From Annulohypoxylon bovei var. microspora (lineage: Eukaryota > Ascomycota > Sordariomycetes > Xylariales > Hypoxylaceae), in contig MU405303.1 in assembly GCA_022836615.1 (NCBI GenBank), positions 1-64,000 of the forward strand: a stretch of 64,000 bases of DNA. The letters are read 5' to 3'. The translations under genes and the position numbers were made by a program. The notes beneath the pieces were generated by a model. That model had not been told where the DNA came from and did no database searches. It was given only the letters and a program-made list of their open reading frames with translations. Below are positions 21,731-32,552 of the stretch, one piece after another. Each line of letters starts with the position of its first letter. The stretch's first letter is position 1.

Positions 21731-23727
21731 ATGACACATAAATCTTGCGACGGCGGTAGCCTCACGGCGTCATCATCTCGGTTATCCTCACCGGACTTTT
21801 GCTCTGTCCCCACAAGTGCTACTCCAGTCTTACCCTCAACACCTCTCGGCCCACCTCGAATATCTAATCATGCTACTACTAATGTCGACGTCCAAGAGTT
21901 TGAACTGCACCTTTCTCCATCCCCTGCATCTGAAATTCGACAGCGGAGTATTCGATCCAACACATTCAAGTCCATTCAGAACTTCAAGGATTTTGAGGGA
22001 CACCCAGGATGGCGACCAGGTGCAGAACCTGGTATTGACCCTTCGAAACCGGACGGTGGACAGGGCACGGTGCCTAACCTCCAGGCAGAGTGTCACATCA
22101 CAGTAATCGACTTCTCACAAGAGACTTTAGAAGTCCACAGATTGAATAACCAACAGTTGGTTAACTTTATCAAGATACCACAGCCTAGTTGGGTAGAGTG
22201 TCGCTGGATCAACATCAATGGTCTATCCTGGGATGTAATCCAGACCTTAGGCTCATACAAGAATCTTGACCCCCTCAATATTGAGGACGCAATGACCACA
22301 AGCAATCCTCCAAAAGTTGATTGGTAAGCATATACCGGTTCTTTTCAATCTAGGACTGATGACTAACTCTTGTTCTTTTATGGGCATCACGACCAAGCGT
22401 TCATCACTCTTACGTGTCAGAAGTTGGTCCGCGTAGTAGAAGATGACAGTGATGATGAGGGTAGTAACGACAGCTGGAGCGTTCGGAGCTTCGATTCGGT
22501 AAAAAAAACAGCCAGGAAAATCCAGGGGTGGTTTGCCAGTGAGAACATTGGACATACAACAACGCCTTCTACGCTAGAAAAAGGCATGGGATTATCAACA
22601 CACAGCCATGGCCCTGCGCATATGCCCACCGGTCCCCTAGACACTTTTGATCCTAACAGACTTCGCACCCTGCAAGAATATCGCGCGTCGCGAAATAGTA
22701 CTCGAACTGCGTATATGGAGGAGCACTCGGCTTTAGCTCCCAGAGGCTTGGCAGTAATGGTCGAGCAAGTGTCTGTATTTATGACCACAGACAACACTAT
22801 CATCTCCTTTTTCGAGCAATCAGCCAATGACGTAGAGAAACCTATTCTCGCCAGGTTAGCAAGCTCATCTACAATCCTACGACGATCATGCGCTACGTCA
22901 ATGGTTATGCAAGCCATAATTGACGCAATCATCGATATGGCCATACCGGTAGCCGCATGCTATGCGGATGTGTTGGGCGATCTAGAACTAGATGTCCTTA
23001 AAAGGCCTAATGTCAAAGACACTCAGAAGCTTTACATCATTATATCAGAAATTAACAAGATGTTCGGTCTCGTCAACCCTATACAGACACTTGTAAAAAC
23101 TTTGCGCGACAGGGCAAAATTAACACAGAAGGCTGTTGCCACGAAAGAGCTTCGGGACTCTCTCGGAGGCGTCACTATTTCATCAACAAGCTATCCTTAC
23201 CTCGGCGATGTTGTGAGTGCCGGGTTACAATATCAACTTCCCTTTAAAGTATTCTCTCAGTTAAAGTATGCGGCTAACTCTTTGCTTTCTAGTATGACCA
23301 CTGTGTTCTCGTAACAGGGGATCTAGCATCACTCAAACAGTCAGCTGAGAATATGGTCCAGCTGATTTTCAATACCGTCTTGACCAATCAGAGCAGTATC
23401 ATGACGAGTCTCTCGGTCATCGGTGCGATCGTTCTACCGTTGATGCTCATGACCAGTTACTTTGGCCAGAACTTTGACCACTTCCCAGCGGTCAAGGAGC
23501 ATGGCGTAGATTACTTGTAAGTTTATTTTCTCTCTAGTATGAACAATTTGCGAGATTGCTGTATACTAACACGACGTAGCTGGCATATTGCTATCCCAGT
23601 CGTGGTCGGAACTATCATGATTGTGAAGTACGGGACGATGTACGATTTATTAAAGCAGTTCCTCCATCGAGGTAGGAAGAGACGAGTGAAGAAAGTGCTG
23701 TGGGCTAAGATAAATAAGATGGCATAG
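21731..23727 (+). CDS. CorA-like Mg2+ transporter-family membrane protein
   Basis: A two-helix metal-ion channel of the fungal CorA superfamily. Exon 1 is 21731-22323; later exons are from about 22379 to 23212, then 23293-23516 and 23580-23727. The long cytosolic part includes WININGLSWDVIQTLG and NIEDAM, typical of the N-terminal domain. Then come a helical stalk and the membrane part LSVIGAIVLPLMLMTSYFGQNF followed by WHIAIPVVVGTIMIVKYG, with a basic tail. The usual GMN signature reads GQN here, a variant that also occurs in fungal relatives as far as I recall. Intron 1 is a problem: the donor GTAAGC, branch CTAAC and pyrimidine tract are present, but no AG acceptor in the right phase is seen before the conserved YGHHDQAFITLT block. 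The copy may be defective or the base calls wrong. Confidence 0.8.
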
Positions 23728-25097
23728 CTATCAGATTCCTTTTGGATTTGAGTGCGGCCGAGGGTTAGTTAACTATAACCCGACTTCCTGAGCCGTGAGT
23801 AATCCGTCACATTTAATAAGTTTTTATCAGGTAGACGATACGAGAGGCGAACGATCTGGCGATGTGACGATTCAATATGACGATTCGATGCGACGATTCG
23901 ATGCGCACGACATGACGATTCGATGACTACATGATACCTCGTGGAGTAGAGTAGGGGCTATTGCGTAATGAGGAGGACAGCCAGGAGTGAAGGATAAGGC
24001 CATGGCATGGAACAAGGCCGCGAACTTACGGACGATTTTATGATGGCGACTAATTACGATAAGGCGTTCACTACTGACCTTCACGCGAGTTCAAATAACT
24101 GGTAAGTCGAGATACCCATGTGTTGTCTTCGACGAGAATGCCCATTGGCTGCCGTTCATTTTCCCTTTGATAGGGATATTGAACGATTCTCATTGCATTT
24201 CTGCTAAACTACATACGCCAGTTGCGTATAAGGCTACGATCACACGGTTAGCTAATAATCTTCTTAACTCCGGTATGTGTTGCCATGATATCTTGATTGA
24301 TATCCTTTGCGTAGACTACTAGCTAAATGGTAAGTTGCACCAATTCACAACAATTCACAAACCTGGGTAAGTATAGAAGGCGTACATATCTAGCAAGTGA
24401 GATGTCTACTTATATAAATAGCAAAATTGTTTTCAATCGAGTTTCAGGGGATGTCAGAAGACTAATATGAGGAATTCTAGAAGTTATGATTACTAAGGTA
24501 GTTATGATTACTAAGGTAGTTATGATTACTAAGGTAGTTATGATTACTAAGGTAGTTATGATTACTAAGGTAGTTATGATTACTAAGGTAAATAACCAAA
24601 TATTGTCAAATGGTAAATATTTCTTGTCGGCCAAATGAGTAGTTCAATTTCTATAGCTGTTTAAATTTTTCAAACATCCAACTATAATAATAAATAAGAC
24701 GCTTGAAGATAGACTTAAATATTGTACATCAACCACGTTGATTGTCTGCATGGTCCTTCTGTCTACTTCGGATCCGAATGACTAAATGAGAATGCTCGTG
24801 GCTAACGGTCGGCCTTCGAAAATCCAACTATCGGGATAGGGCGAGATACTTACAAAGAATAGATAAACCAGCGGTTATATAACATGCAATAGGTAGATAC
24901 GATCCTCATGAGAAACTTCAATGTTATTTACATTCGAGGAGCGCTTAGTAATAGGGGTATCGATCAGCCCCTTGCCAGCTGTTCACGCCTGTCAGCTCAA
25001 TTGGCCAATTCAGCTTATGTTGTTTCAAATACCAACCTCGCGATTACGCGAATTATCACAATTAGACGTACTCTGACAAACGCGTCCATTGATGATT
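23728..25097. other. intergenic, contains an 18-base tandem array
   Basis: No gene seen. Near 23865-23925 there is a short imperfect repeat of TGACGATTCGATG. A perfect 18-base array is listed separately. The last 200 bases are the presumed promoter of the sterol-reductase-like gene. Confidence 0.5.
24483..24590. repeat. perfect 18-base tandem repeat, six copies
   Basis: The unit GTTATGATTACTAAGGTA repeats at 24483, 24501, 24519, 24537, 24555 and 24573 with no base change. The absence of any divergence implies a very recent expansion. On the minus strand it reads as repeated Leu-Val-Ile-Ile-Thr-Thr, but there is no sign of a real gene. Confidence 0.97.
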
Positions 25098-26642
25098 ATG
25101 GAAGCTCACAATGACGCGGTAGCATCCATTTCCGGGAGACTACGGCAATTCTACGCACAGCGCCGTCCTTTCCGCGTTTACCATGGCTCTACGAACAGCA
25201 CTCGCGCTGCCGACAAGAGCCGCGACAACACGGTGGACACCAGCAAGCTCAACCATGTCCTAGAAGTTGACATCGATAGGAAAGTCGCGCTGGTTGAGCC
25301 TAATGTGCCAATGGACGAGCTTGTCAGCGCGACCGTGAAGAGTGGGCTAGTCCCGCTGGTTGTCATGGAGTTTCCCGGCATCACCGTTGGCGGCGGCTTT
25401 AGTGGCTCCGCTGGCGAGAGTAGCTCATGTCGGCACGGACCGTTCGATTCAACTATCAATTGGATCGAAATCGTTCTTCCAAACGGGGAAATCTCAAAGG
25501 CTTCTAAAACCGAGAAGCCAGATCTCTTTTGGGGAGCCGCGTCGGCTTTCGGAACGCTCGGCGTCGTCACGCTTCTTGAAGTTCAGCTGAGAGACGCCAC
25601 GGGCTTCGTCGAGCTGACACATTATCCCGTAGGTAGCGTCCCAGAAGCTTCCAGGAAAATACAGGAAGAGGTCGCGAATTCTGCTGTGGAGTTTGTTGAT
25701 GCGATCGCGTTTTCTTCCAAGGCGGTTGTGGTGTGTTCCGGTCGCCTGGTCGATGCCGTGCCCACAGGTTCTAAACCGCGGCGCTATTTACGACGTCATG
25801 ATTCGTGGTTTTATCTCGATGTTCAGAAAAGAGCTGAGAAATCGAAACAACCAGTGATCGACTACGTCCCACTAGTTGACTACCTATTCCGATGGGACCG
25901 CGGCGGGTTTTGGGTGGCTAGATATGCTTACAAGTACTTCTTCACGCCATTCAACCGAATCACACGCAACGTGCTAGATACTTACATGCACGCCCGTGTA
26001 ATGTACCACGCTCTACATAAGAGCGGTCTATCGGATACTTATATAATTCAAGACGTCGGCGTACCCTATAATGCCGTCGACGAATTCTACGAATGGGTTG
26101 ATCAGACCTTGAACATTTACCCCATTTGGCTATGTCCGATCCGTACACGGCGAGACTCGCCCGACTCGGCGCACGGCTTACATGCAGACTTCGCGGACCC
26201 TAGCGGCCCGGAATTCATGCTCAACTTCGGCATCTGGGGGCCCGGGCCGAGCGACTACGAAGAACTAGTACGGCTAAATCGAGCGATCGAGCAGAAAGTG
26301 CACGAGCTAGGCGGCAATAAGACGTTGTACGCGCAAGCTTATTACACCGAGGATGAATTCTGGCAGTCTTACAATCGCCCTGCGTATGAAGCTGTTCGCG
26401 AGAAATATCACGCGGCTCACTTGCCGAGTGTGTATGATAAAGTTAAGGTTGATGAAAACGTGAAGAGCAAGGCGATAGAGGACTCGAGAATGCCTACGGC
26501 TTTACGCAATGTCCGACCGTTCCAGGGCTTGTATGGTGTTTATAAGGCATGGCGCGGCGGCGACTATCTTCTACAGAGCAAGGGGGAGAAGGCTAATGGA
26601 GCTGGTTCGCCTCCAAAGCAGGATTCGGAGGTGTCGCAATAA
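25098..26642 (+). CDS. Delta(24)-sterol reductase-like FAD-binding protein (DHCR24/DWARF1 family)
   Basis: A flavoprotein of the DHCR24 family, which reduces the C24 side-chain double bond of sterols at the ER. Single exon, 514 residues, close to the family length. The FAD PCMH-type domain fills the N-terminal half: HVLEVDIDRKVALVEPNVPMDELV, then EFPGITVGGGFSGSAGESSS, and FGTLGVVTLLEVQL. The C-terminal half has PIWLCPIRTRRD and the YYTEDEFWQSYNRPAYEAVREKY segment, also typical. The start at 25098 has a purine at -3 and G at +4; an in-frame ATG lies six bases upstream. Several fungi carry such genes although ergosterol synthesis itself uses other C24 enzymes, so the real substrate is uncertain. 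Confidence 0.9.
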   Translation: MEAHNDAVASISGRLRQFYAQRRPFRVYHGSTNSTRAADKSRDNTVDTSKLNHVLEVDIDRKVALVEPNVPMDELVSATVKSGLVPLVVMEFPGITVGGGFSGSAGESSSCRHGPFDSTINWIEIVLPNGEISKASKTEKPDLFWGAASAFGTLGVVTLLEVQLRDATGFVELTHYPVGSVPEASRKIQEEVANSAVEFVDAIAFSSKAVVVCSGRLVDAVPTGSKPRRYLRRHDSWFYLDVQKRAEKSKQPVIDYVPLVDYLFRWDRGGFWVARYAYKYFFTPFNRITRNVLDTYMHARVMYHALHKSGLSDTYIIQDVGVPYNAVDEFYEWVDQTLNIYPIWLCPIRTRRDSPDSAHGLHADFADPSGPEFMLNFGIWGPGPSDYEELVRLNRAIEQKVHELGGNKTLYAQAYYTEDEFWQSYNRPAYEAVREKYHAAHLPSVYDKVKVDENVKSKAIEDSRMPTALRNVRPFQGLYGVYKAWRGGDYLLQSKGEKANGAGSPPKQDSEVSQ

Positions 26643-27194
26643 GTCAGGAGTTTGTTTAGTGTTTAGGTAAAGCCCCTATTCTACGATACTATCCTTGGCA
26701 CAATGAGACTAATAACATATGCTTACATGGATGTAGGCAATTAGAAGTAGCAGCGCCCTGGAATTGTCGTGTAATACTTTTACATATGCACCTACCCATT
26801 TAATATTCCCATATATAGGGTACGTGTTCAAAGTTTCCGAGAAGTTAATATCTTGCTTAATGAGCTCGTTCTCACACTTACTTCTATCGTTATTACCTCC
26901 TTCATCGCGATTTGGCTTAGCTTGGGGTTTTCTAACATCCAATCGTTAAGCTACCTACCTATGTTCACAGCAATTAAACAAGCCGAACTTCGATCTTATC
27001 TAGAGCTTCGTTGACTAATCCTCCGATAGATCACCTGGCAGTGTCTCCTCCTGCAGGTTTACATAACATTCATACTTCAGCGGAAAATAAAAACCATTGG
27101 AATGTTTCAAAGTAATTCATGATATCATATCTATCATACTGAAGCTAATTTAGACCAAAACCCCTTCGTCTCTTCTTCCGTTAACTAAATCCTT
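26643..27194. other. convergent intergenic region, no gene seen
   Basis: Lies between the 3' ends of two convergent genes and should contain both terminators. AT-rich, with no recognised structure. Confidence 0.55.
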
Positions 27195-28688
27195 TTAGGA
27201 AGACAGCTTAACGACATAGGCACCACGCTCAATCGTGTTGATCATGATGTACCCGCTCTTGAAGTAAGGGTAGTGGCTCCAAGTACCCTGGAACTCGATC
27301 TGACCGCCGCCCTCCTCTTCATCGTCCTCGGGGTAAATGTCGAAGTAGGCGACTTCACTGACGCTCTTACCGGTCGGGTCCGATGGAATGGATGAGATAT
27401 CCAAGATGTGCAGACCACCTCCGTAGTTGCTCTGGTACGCGAAGTCCCCGTCAACAAATTGGTTGTGGTCGATGCCCTTGCGCGACGCTTGGTAGTAGCC
27501 CGTCTGCTTGGGTGCTTCCAGCGACGAGATGTCCCAGATGTACGTAATCGGGTATCCCGCCGCTCCCAGACCAGCGTGGTCGTACTCGTCATACTCGTCA
27601 TCGAGGATGAGGTATTGTTGGTTCATCGGGTCTAACACCCACCCCTGGTGCGTGTAGCTCGCTCCCTCGTACGAGGTTCGCGAAATGATGGTCGGGCTCA
27701 CCTTGTCCGTCACGTTGTAGATCGTCAAGGTGTCCTCGTTGTACCCGTAGCAGATGTCCTCGCCCACGTATTTCTCGTCGGGGCCCCTGTAGATCAGGCA
27801 CTGGGCGTCGTGCACGTAACCGTCGGCCGAGGCGCAACCCGGGGAGGTTAGGTTCGACATGTCGGACAGGTCGATGAAGATCAGGCCCGAGGCGCAGCTC
27901 GCAGTCCGCGGCTGCGCGCCGGAGGCTACCGCGTACCCGGCCTCCTCGTTCGTCTGCACCGTGTGCGAGCGCCCCGAGGGCAAGCCATTGAAGTGGGCGA
28001 TGTCGTCCTCGTTGTTGAACGTCACGGGGCTGGCCGGGTCAACGTCCAGCAGCTTCGCCATGTCGAACACCTGGATGCCGTGGTTCACGGCCTCCGATCC
28101 AATCACGATGTAGCTGTTTATCCCCTTAATCTCGCGCCACAGCGATGGCTCGGCGTCGGGGTATTGAGGCAAACGCCCGAGGTACACGAACTTGCCCTCG
28201 GGGCTGATCTCTACGAAGGCGGCGCCGTCGGACTGCGCGATGGCGACGAATTCTCGGCCGTCGGGGCTCGTCCACCCCCACGATCCGGAACCCTCGCCAC
28301 CGTTGCTGCCAAGGTCATCATGCGTCTGGAAGTCGTATAGGTCTAGCTTGCTGCACTTGAAGGTGTAGAGCGGGTCGCCAGCTACGAGCGCGGCGACACC
28401 GTCGGTGCAGGGAACGGTAGCGACGGCCGCGTCCATGCTCTTGTATTGGGAGGAGTCGAAGAGACCTTGTGCCCTGCGGCCGGCCCAGTACGCCTAGCTA
28501 ACCGTTAGCATTACTGTTAGGTTTCTCCTTGCTTGAGGGGCTCTTACCTCCTTGGTCGCCATGATAGTCTCGTGTCGAATTCCGCTGTCGAAGAGCTCTG
28601 CCGCCCGCAGCTCGTCTGGCGCCATCTCCTTCGCAATTGCGTAGCTGGAGAACGCCGCAAGGGCGACTGCGTTCAGAGAGTACCTCAT
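27195..28688 (-). CDS. secreted choice-of-anchor B (LVIVD-like) protein
   Basis: A secreted beta-propeller-like protein of the choice-of-anchor-B family. Exons 28688-28548 and 28493-27195, intron of 54 bases in phase 0, give 479 residues. Signal peptide MRYSLNAVALAAFSSYAIAK. The mature part holds repeated blade motifs of the type GREFVAIAQSDGAAFVEIS, YIVIGSEAVNHGIQVFDM, YVHDAQCLIY, TLTIYNVTDKVSPTII, PITYIWDISSLEAPKQTGYY and SNYGGGLHILDISSIPSDP. Cysteines in CASGLIF, CASADG and DICYGYN suggest disulphides. The strong G/C third-position use and clean signal fit an expressed extracellular protein. Its biochemical role is not known. The long acidic loop EDDEEEGG near the C-terminus is a variable part. 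Confidence 0.9.
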
Positions 28689-29940
28689 CTTGCTTGATGT
28701 CTGTTCCCGGAGATTATTGCTGTAGGGCGTGAAAGACGAAGAAGAAGGGAGCTGGCTTCGAAGTTAGGCGTTGCCGGACGATCCTTAAGTATTCATCTCG
28801 CGGACGCAGACCAAGTTCCCGACGATAAGGCGGCTGGGCAGTTCGGGTCGAGAAGCCGTAAGCACCAATACTGGTCGATCGCATACCGACGAGGGTAGCT
28901 TCGTCCTGGGCAATGGCATCATGAGCGTAGATACTGTCGTAGTATCTCAATCTACCCAAAGCGGTAGGTGGGCGATTTAATTTGGCGGCATCAGTGGAAT
29001 TCTGGTCTATATCCCGGCAATTTCCCCTGCGCCCAGACCTTGGCGGACGACTCACGCCCACCATCTGATTAGAACGGGTCGAAGAAAATCGACGGTTTCT
29101 AGACATGAGCCCTGTCCCGCCCAGCCGTGGTTATACGGTAGTCTAGCCAATCAGCAAAGGCCTTTTAGTTATATAGTATAGGATGCTTGAGGATTAATAA
29201 GGTTGGCATCTCTGCCGCCCCTCCTATCAATTGCCGAGAGAGGCAGGAGCACAATCAATCATCCCCACGTCGATGGAGGCTCTTGGCGGCTCTCTACAGC
29301 GTGACCTTTCTCCTTGGTTGGAAAGATGGACGTCGAGGCAGGGCGGTTAGGGAGGAGGGGAGAGGGACGGGGTCTCGAATGAGGAAGATTGGCTAGGTAT
29401 ATCGCATGCGCACGCACGCCATACATATGTGCGTTCGTATCAGTGAAGTCTAGATTCTTTTCGTCATTGACGTAGTAGATTCTCATAGGTAACACAATGA
29501 GAAAGGGCCGAATTTCCTCTCATGATTTATTCGAGGAGATGTGGTATTAGGGTGTGCGGACATTCTCCCGTCCGGACTTCGACCGTCGATGATCCTTCAG
29601 CCTCCGCGACGAGGCGTCCGGAGAACTGAAAATGCCCAACCAGTCAGGTATCACCGGATACCCGAAGTTGTGCTACCTCGCCAATGCCAAGGTCCGGTTG
29701 GAATCTTCCCTGTCGATCCGCCTCGAATACGGGTTCCATCGGGCTGACGAAGCTGGGGGTGTCCGACCAATCCCGTCTCCGCTTGGGGATGACAGAGTCC
29801 CGATTCAGGAAACTCCTCGTACTACACTCGGTCAGCGAATCGACTAGCCGGGCTAGGAAGCTCATAATACCTTCTACTCTTGGGACCTGATGCTTGACAC
29901 GACGGACCTGCTTGGCAATAAATATACAAGACTTCTAGAA
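28689..29940. other. intergenic with moderate-GC blocks, no confirmed gene
   Basis: Upstream region of the choice-of-anchor-B gene. A 130-codon minus frame (28714-29106) and several short frames at 29541-29890 are open, but none has a recognised domain or splice support. The block 29540-29880 has higher GC than its surroundings and ends abruptly at the AT-rich desert, so it could be remnant coding or transposon DNA. Confidence 0.4.
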
Positions 29941-32552
29941 GGGGACTCAAGATTTCCCCTTTCCATTGACCAGAATCGGCTCTTTCTTTGCCTTCCTAAA
30001 TCCGCAGTAGCTGAAGTCTGGGTAAAAGGGGCTCGGTCTTAACTCTGTCGACGACCATGATTCGTTTGCGAAATCTTGATATTTACTCGTGAAAATTAAA
30101 GTAACCGATATTTAATTACCATCTCTTAGCAAAATTTTCAGGTCTCAAAATAGGTAGGAGGGCATTTTCAAACAAGATAATGTAAATATTAAGGTTTCCA
30201 AGACTCACACGGTGATAATATTATATTATTTTACACAAAGTTGCCTACTTCGTCTTTCTGTAGTTCATGTTAATTACCTAATGATGTAATTCTTACCTAG
30301 ATAACTTTAACCTAGAGTTAACTGCCTACCTTAATAAACATATTAGTCTTATCTACTAGTTACGAATCAGACATCTTTTTAAGACACGGCACTATATCAA
30401 GTTTAGGTATTACCTACGTACTTATACAACTATTTTATCGCGATACTCTTCAGCCAATTACGGCAATCAAATACTTTCTTTCCATATTCCTCAAAGTCCT
30501 AACCTCCAATTGCCGATTTTTGTAGGTCAACCTCTCCAATATATCAGAAGCTTAAGTCAATGTCTCCTATATAAGTAGATGCCTAAATAAGCACTTGGCT
30601 CAGCAAGCGTAATAAATCCTAACTTAAATACAAACCTGAATTATTTTAAACAGTTCAACTGAAAATAAAAGTTTATATAGGTAATAGTTATAAATACTTC
30701 TAAACTCGAGCTAACTATTACATGCGTACCTAGTATCTCATAACTAATGCCAGGGGTAATAGTGAGGAATACCATAAGTTAGAGCCCCTTAGCCTTAGAA
30801 GGGTTCAGCCGGTAATCAACATTGTTATCAACCTAAGAGCGAGCCTCTTGTGAGTTCTTGGTTACCTACCATTCTAAGTAACTAAACCATACACTCTTAA
30901 AATACTTGCCTTGATAGCACACTTCAGCCTCAAATGAGAAATTTTTAACTAGCATTAAGAAGTCTTAAAGATGATCCCTTACGTTTAGGTGCGATAGCTC
31001 ATCAAGATATTCTAGTGAGTTTTAAATCTCAGTCAATACCAATATCCAGGTGTTAAGTAGGTAATCAAGTGATATTAAAGTATTTAATAATATTTTCGTG
31101 AAAAAAGGATATAGACTTTATTTTCTGTTGGTGATCTTTTGTTAGCCCTTATATATATACATTACATAGGTACTTATCTAACTAAGACCTATGTATCTCT
31201 TACACATGTAAGAGAATTATTTTAAATTTATATCCAAATTCATTCGTTTTTAAAACATGAAGGATAAGGGGCTAAATTTATCTTCAAGCAAGTACGTACC
31301 CTTAAAACCCCGGCCCTATACATGATTATAAAATTTTGATAGCTTACATACCTAGGTAACTTGTATTGTTGAGGGGAAAGCTTAAAGATATAAAAACGAT
31401 AACAATATTACTTAAAAACGTGGTCTCTTCTCCTCACCTACTGTTCTATTATTAGATAAGAGTCTTAGATTCTTTCTTAAGTCTCTACCTGAATGTAGAC
31501 AGCCGCATACGTGTGACTGTGAGCCACGTGGCATGCCAAGCCGTGCTGTCATACATATCAACAACCTCCGATGGATACGGAATATAACCTGGAGTGTTCA
31601 GCCCTCTCTCCAGCTACTTGGAGTCTCTTGAAAATAGGGAATTCCGCTGATCTAGTTTAACAGTCTTCGCCGTGCAATTGTTGTTTACCTAGGTGTGTAC
31701 ATACATATCCATAGTTAGTATCATTTCAGATCTAATCAAAACACCAAATCAACGCTGTTTCATCAGCCTAACCCTTTTCTAAACAAATCCACATTACTAG
31801 TCCTTAAGCATACCTAAAGCAAACAACCCTCTAAAGCGGGTAAAAGGAATAAGCGCACAATATATCTAGAATAAGTTAATAATATTACAGATTAGGCAGA
31901 GAATATGACTAGGTTGAACCTAGGTACCTATGTAGTAATAGATATTTAGACAACTGGTCGCAACTCAAAGATAAAGGATGATAAAAGACGATAGCCCCAG
32001 TTTATTAAGGTACATCTAGTTATCTTATCCTATGAGCTATTATCGTGGATATTTGAATTTATCTTCTTCCTTTGCCCGAGTTGACTTCGTGATAGGTAGA
32101 TGTTTCATGTCAGTGTTAGTGTCACGAAGAATCCGTGCGACTATATGGTGTAGTTCAATAGAGTCTTCAAGAATGAAATACTTCACGATGCCAAGATAGC
32201 TATACCAAACTAGAGGATGTTATTTGTGGACATTTCTCCGTGGTTTATCCCCAGACCGGCTAGACTAGCGGCTTACCAACTCGTCATGCAGCTAGAGGTA
32301 TCAGCTCGGTATCTAGCCTGCCAAATCTGGTGAGGCGGTACATGGCCGTACCTGGAGCACCTCAGAGCAAGGCTCTGGATGGTGACCGGAAAAAACTCCG
32401 CAGACTCCCACCTACACCCACCTACGCCCACCTTGGTGGTTCGGCGGCGATTAGGCCTCTAGTAACTATCTACATATCACGCCACTCAAAGCCACGATCC
32501 CAAGGGTGTTACTCGTACTACATCACCTCGGGGATACCGGGATACCCCAATC
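29941..32552. other. AT-rich gene desert
   Basis: Over 2.5 kb with no protein-like open frame on either strand and strongly AT-rich sequence dense in TA steps. CCTAGGTA-type blocks occur at about 31349-31358 and 31918-31930. It may be an old repeat degraded by repeat-induced point mutation or simply a fungal AT isochore; no terminal repeats were recognised. The last 300 bases are higher in GC and form the promoter of the Zn2Cys6 gene. Confidence 0.6.

Noticed and set aside
24410..24634. Repeat protein (Leu-Val-Ile-Ile-Thr-Thr)n on the minus strand
   Set aside because: Produced only by the 18-base tandem repeat; no gene context.
28714..29106. 130-codon minus-strand frame
   Set aside because: No domain or homologue recognised, and it fills the promoter and leader of the choice-of-anchor-B gene; coding remains possible but unsupported.
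29541..29890. Several overlapping 60-75-codon frames on both strands
   Set aside because: The frames overlap in a moderate-GC block and none has a domain, suitable start context or splice signals.
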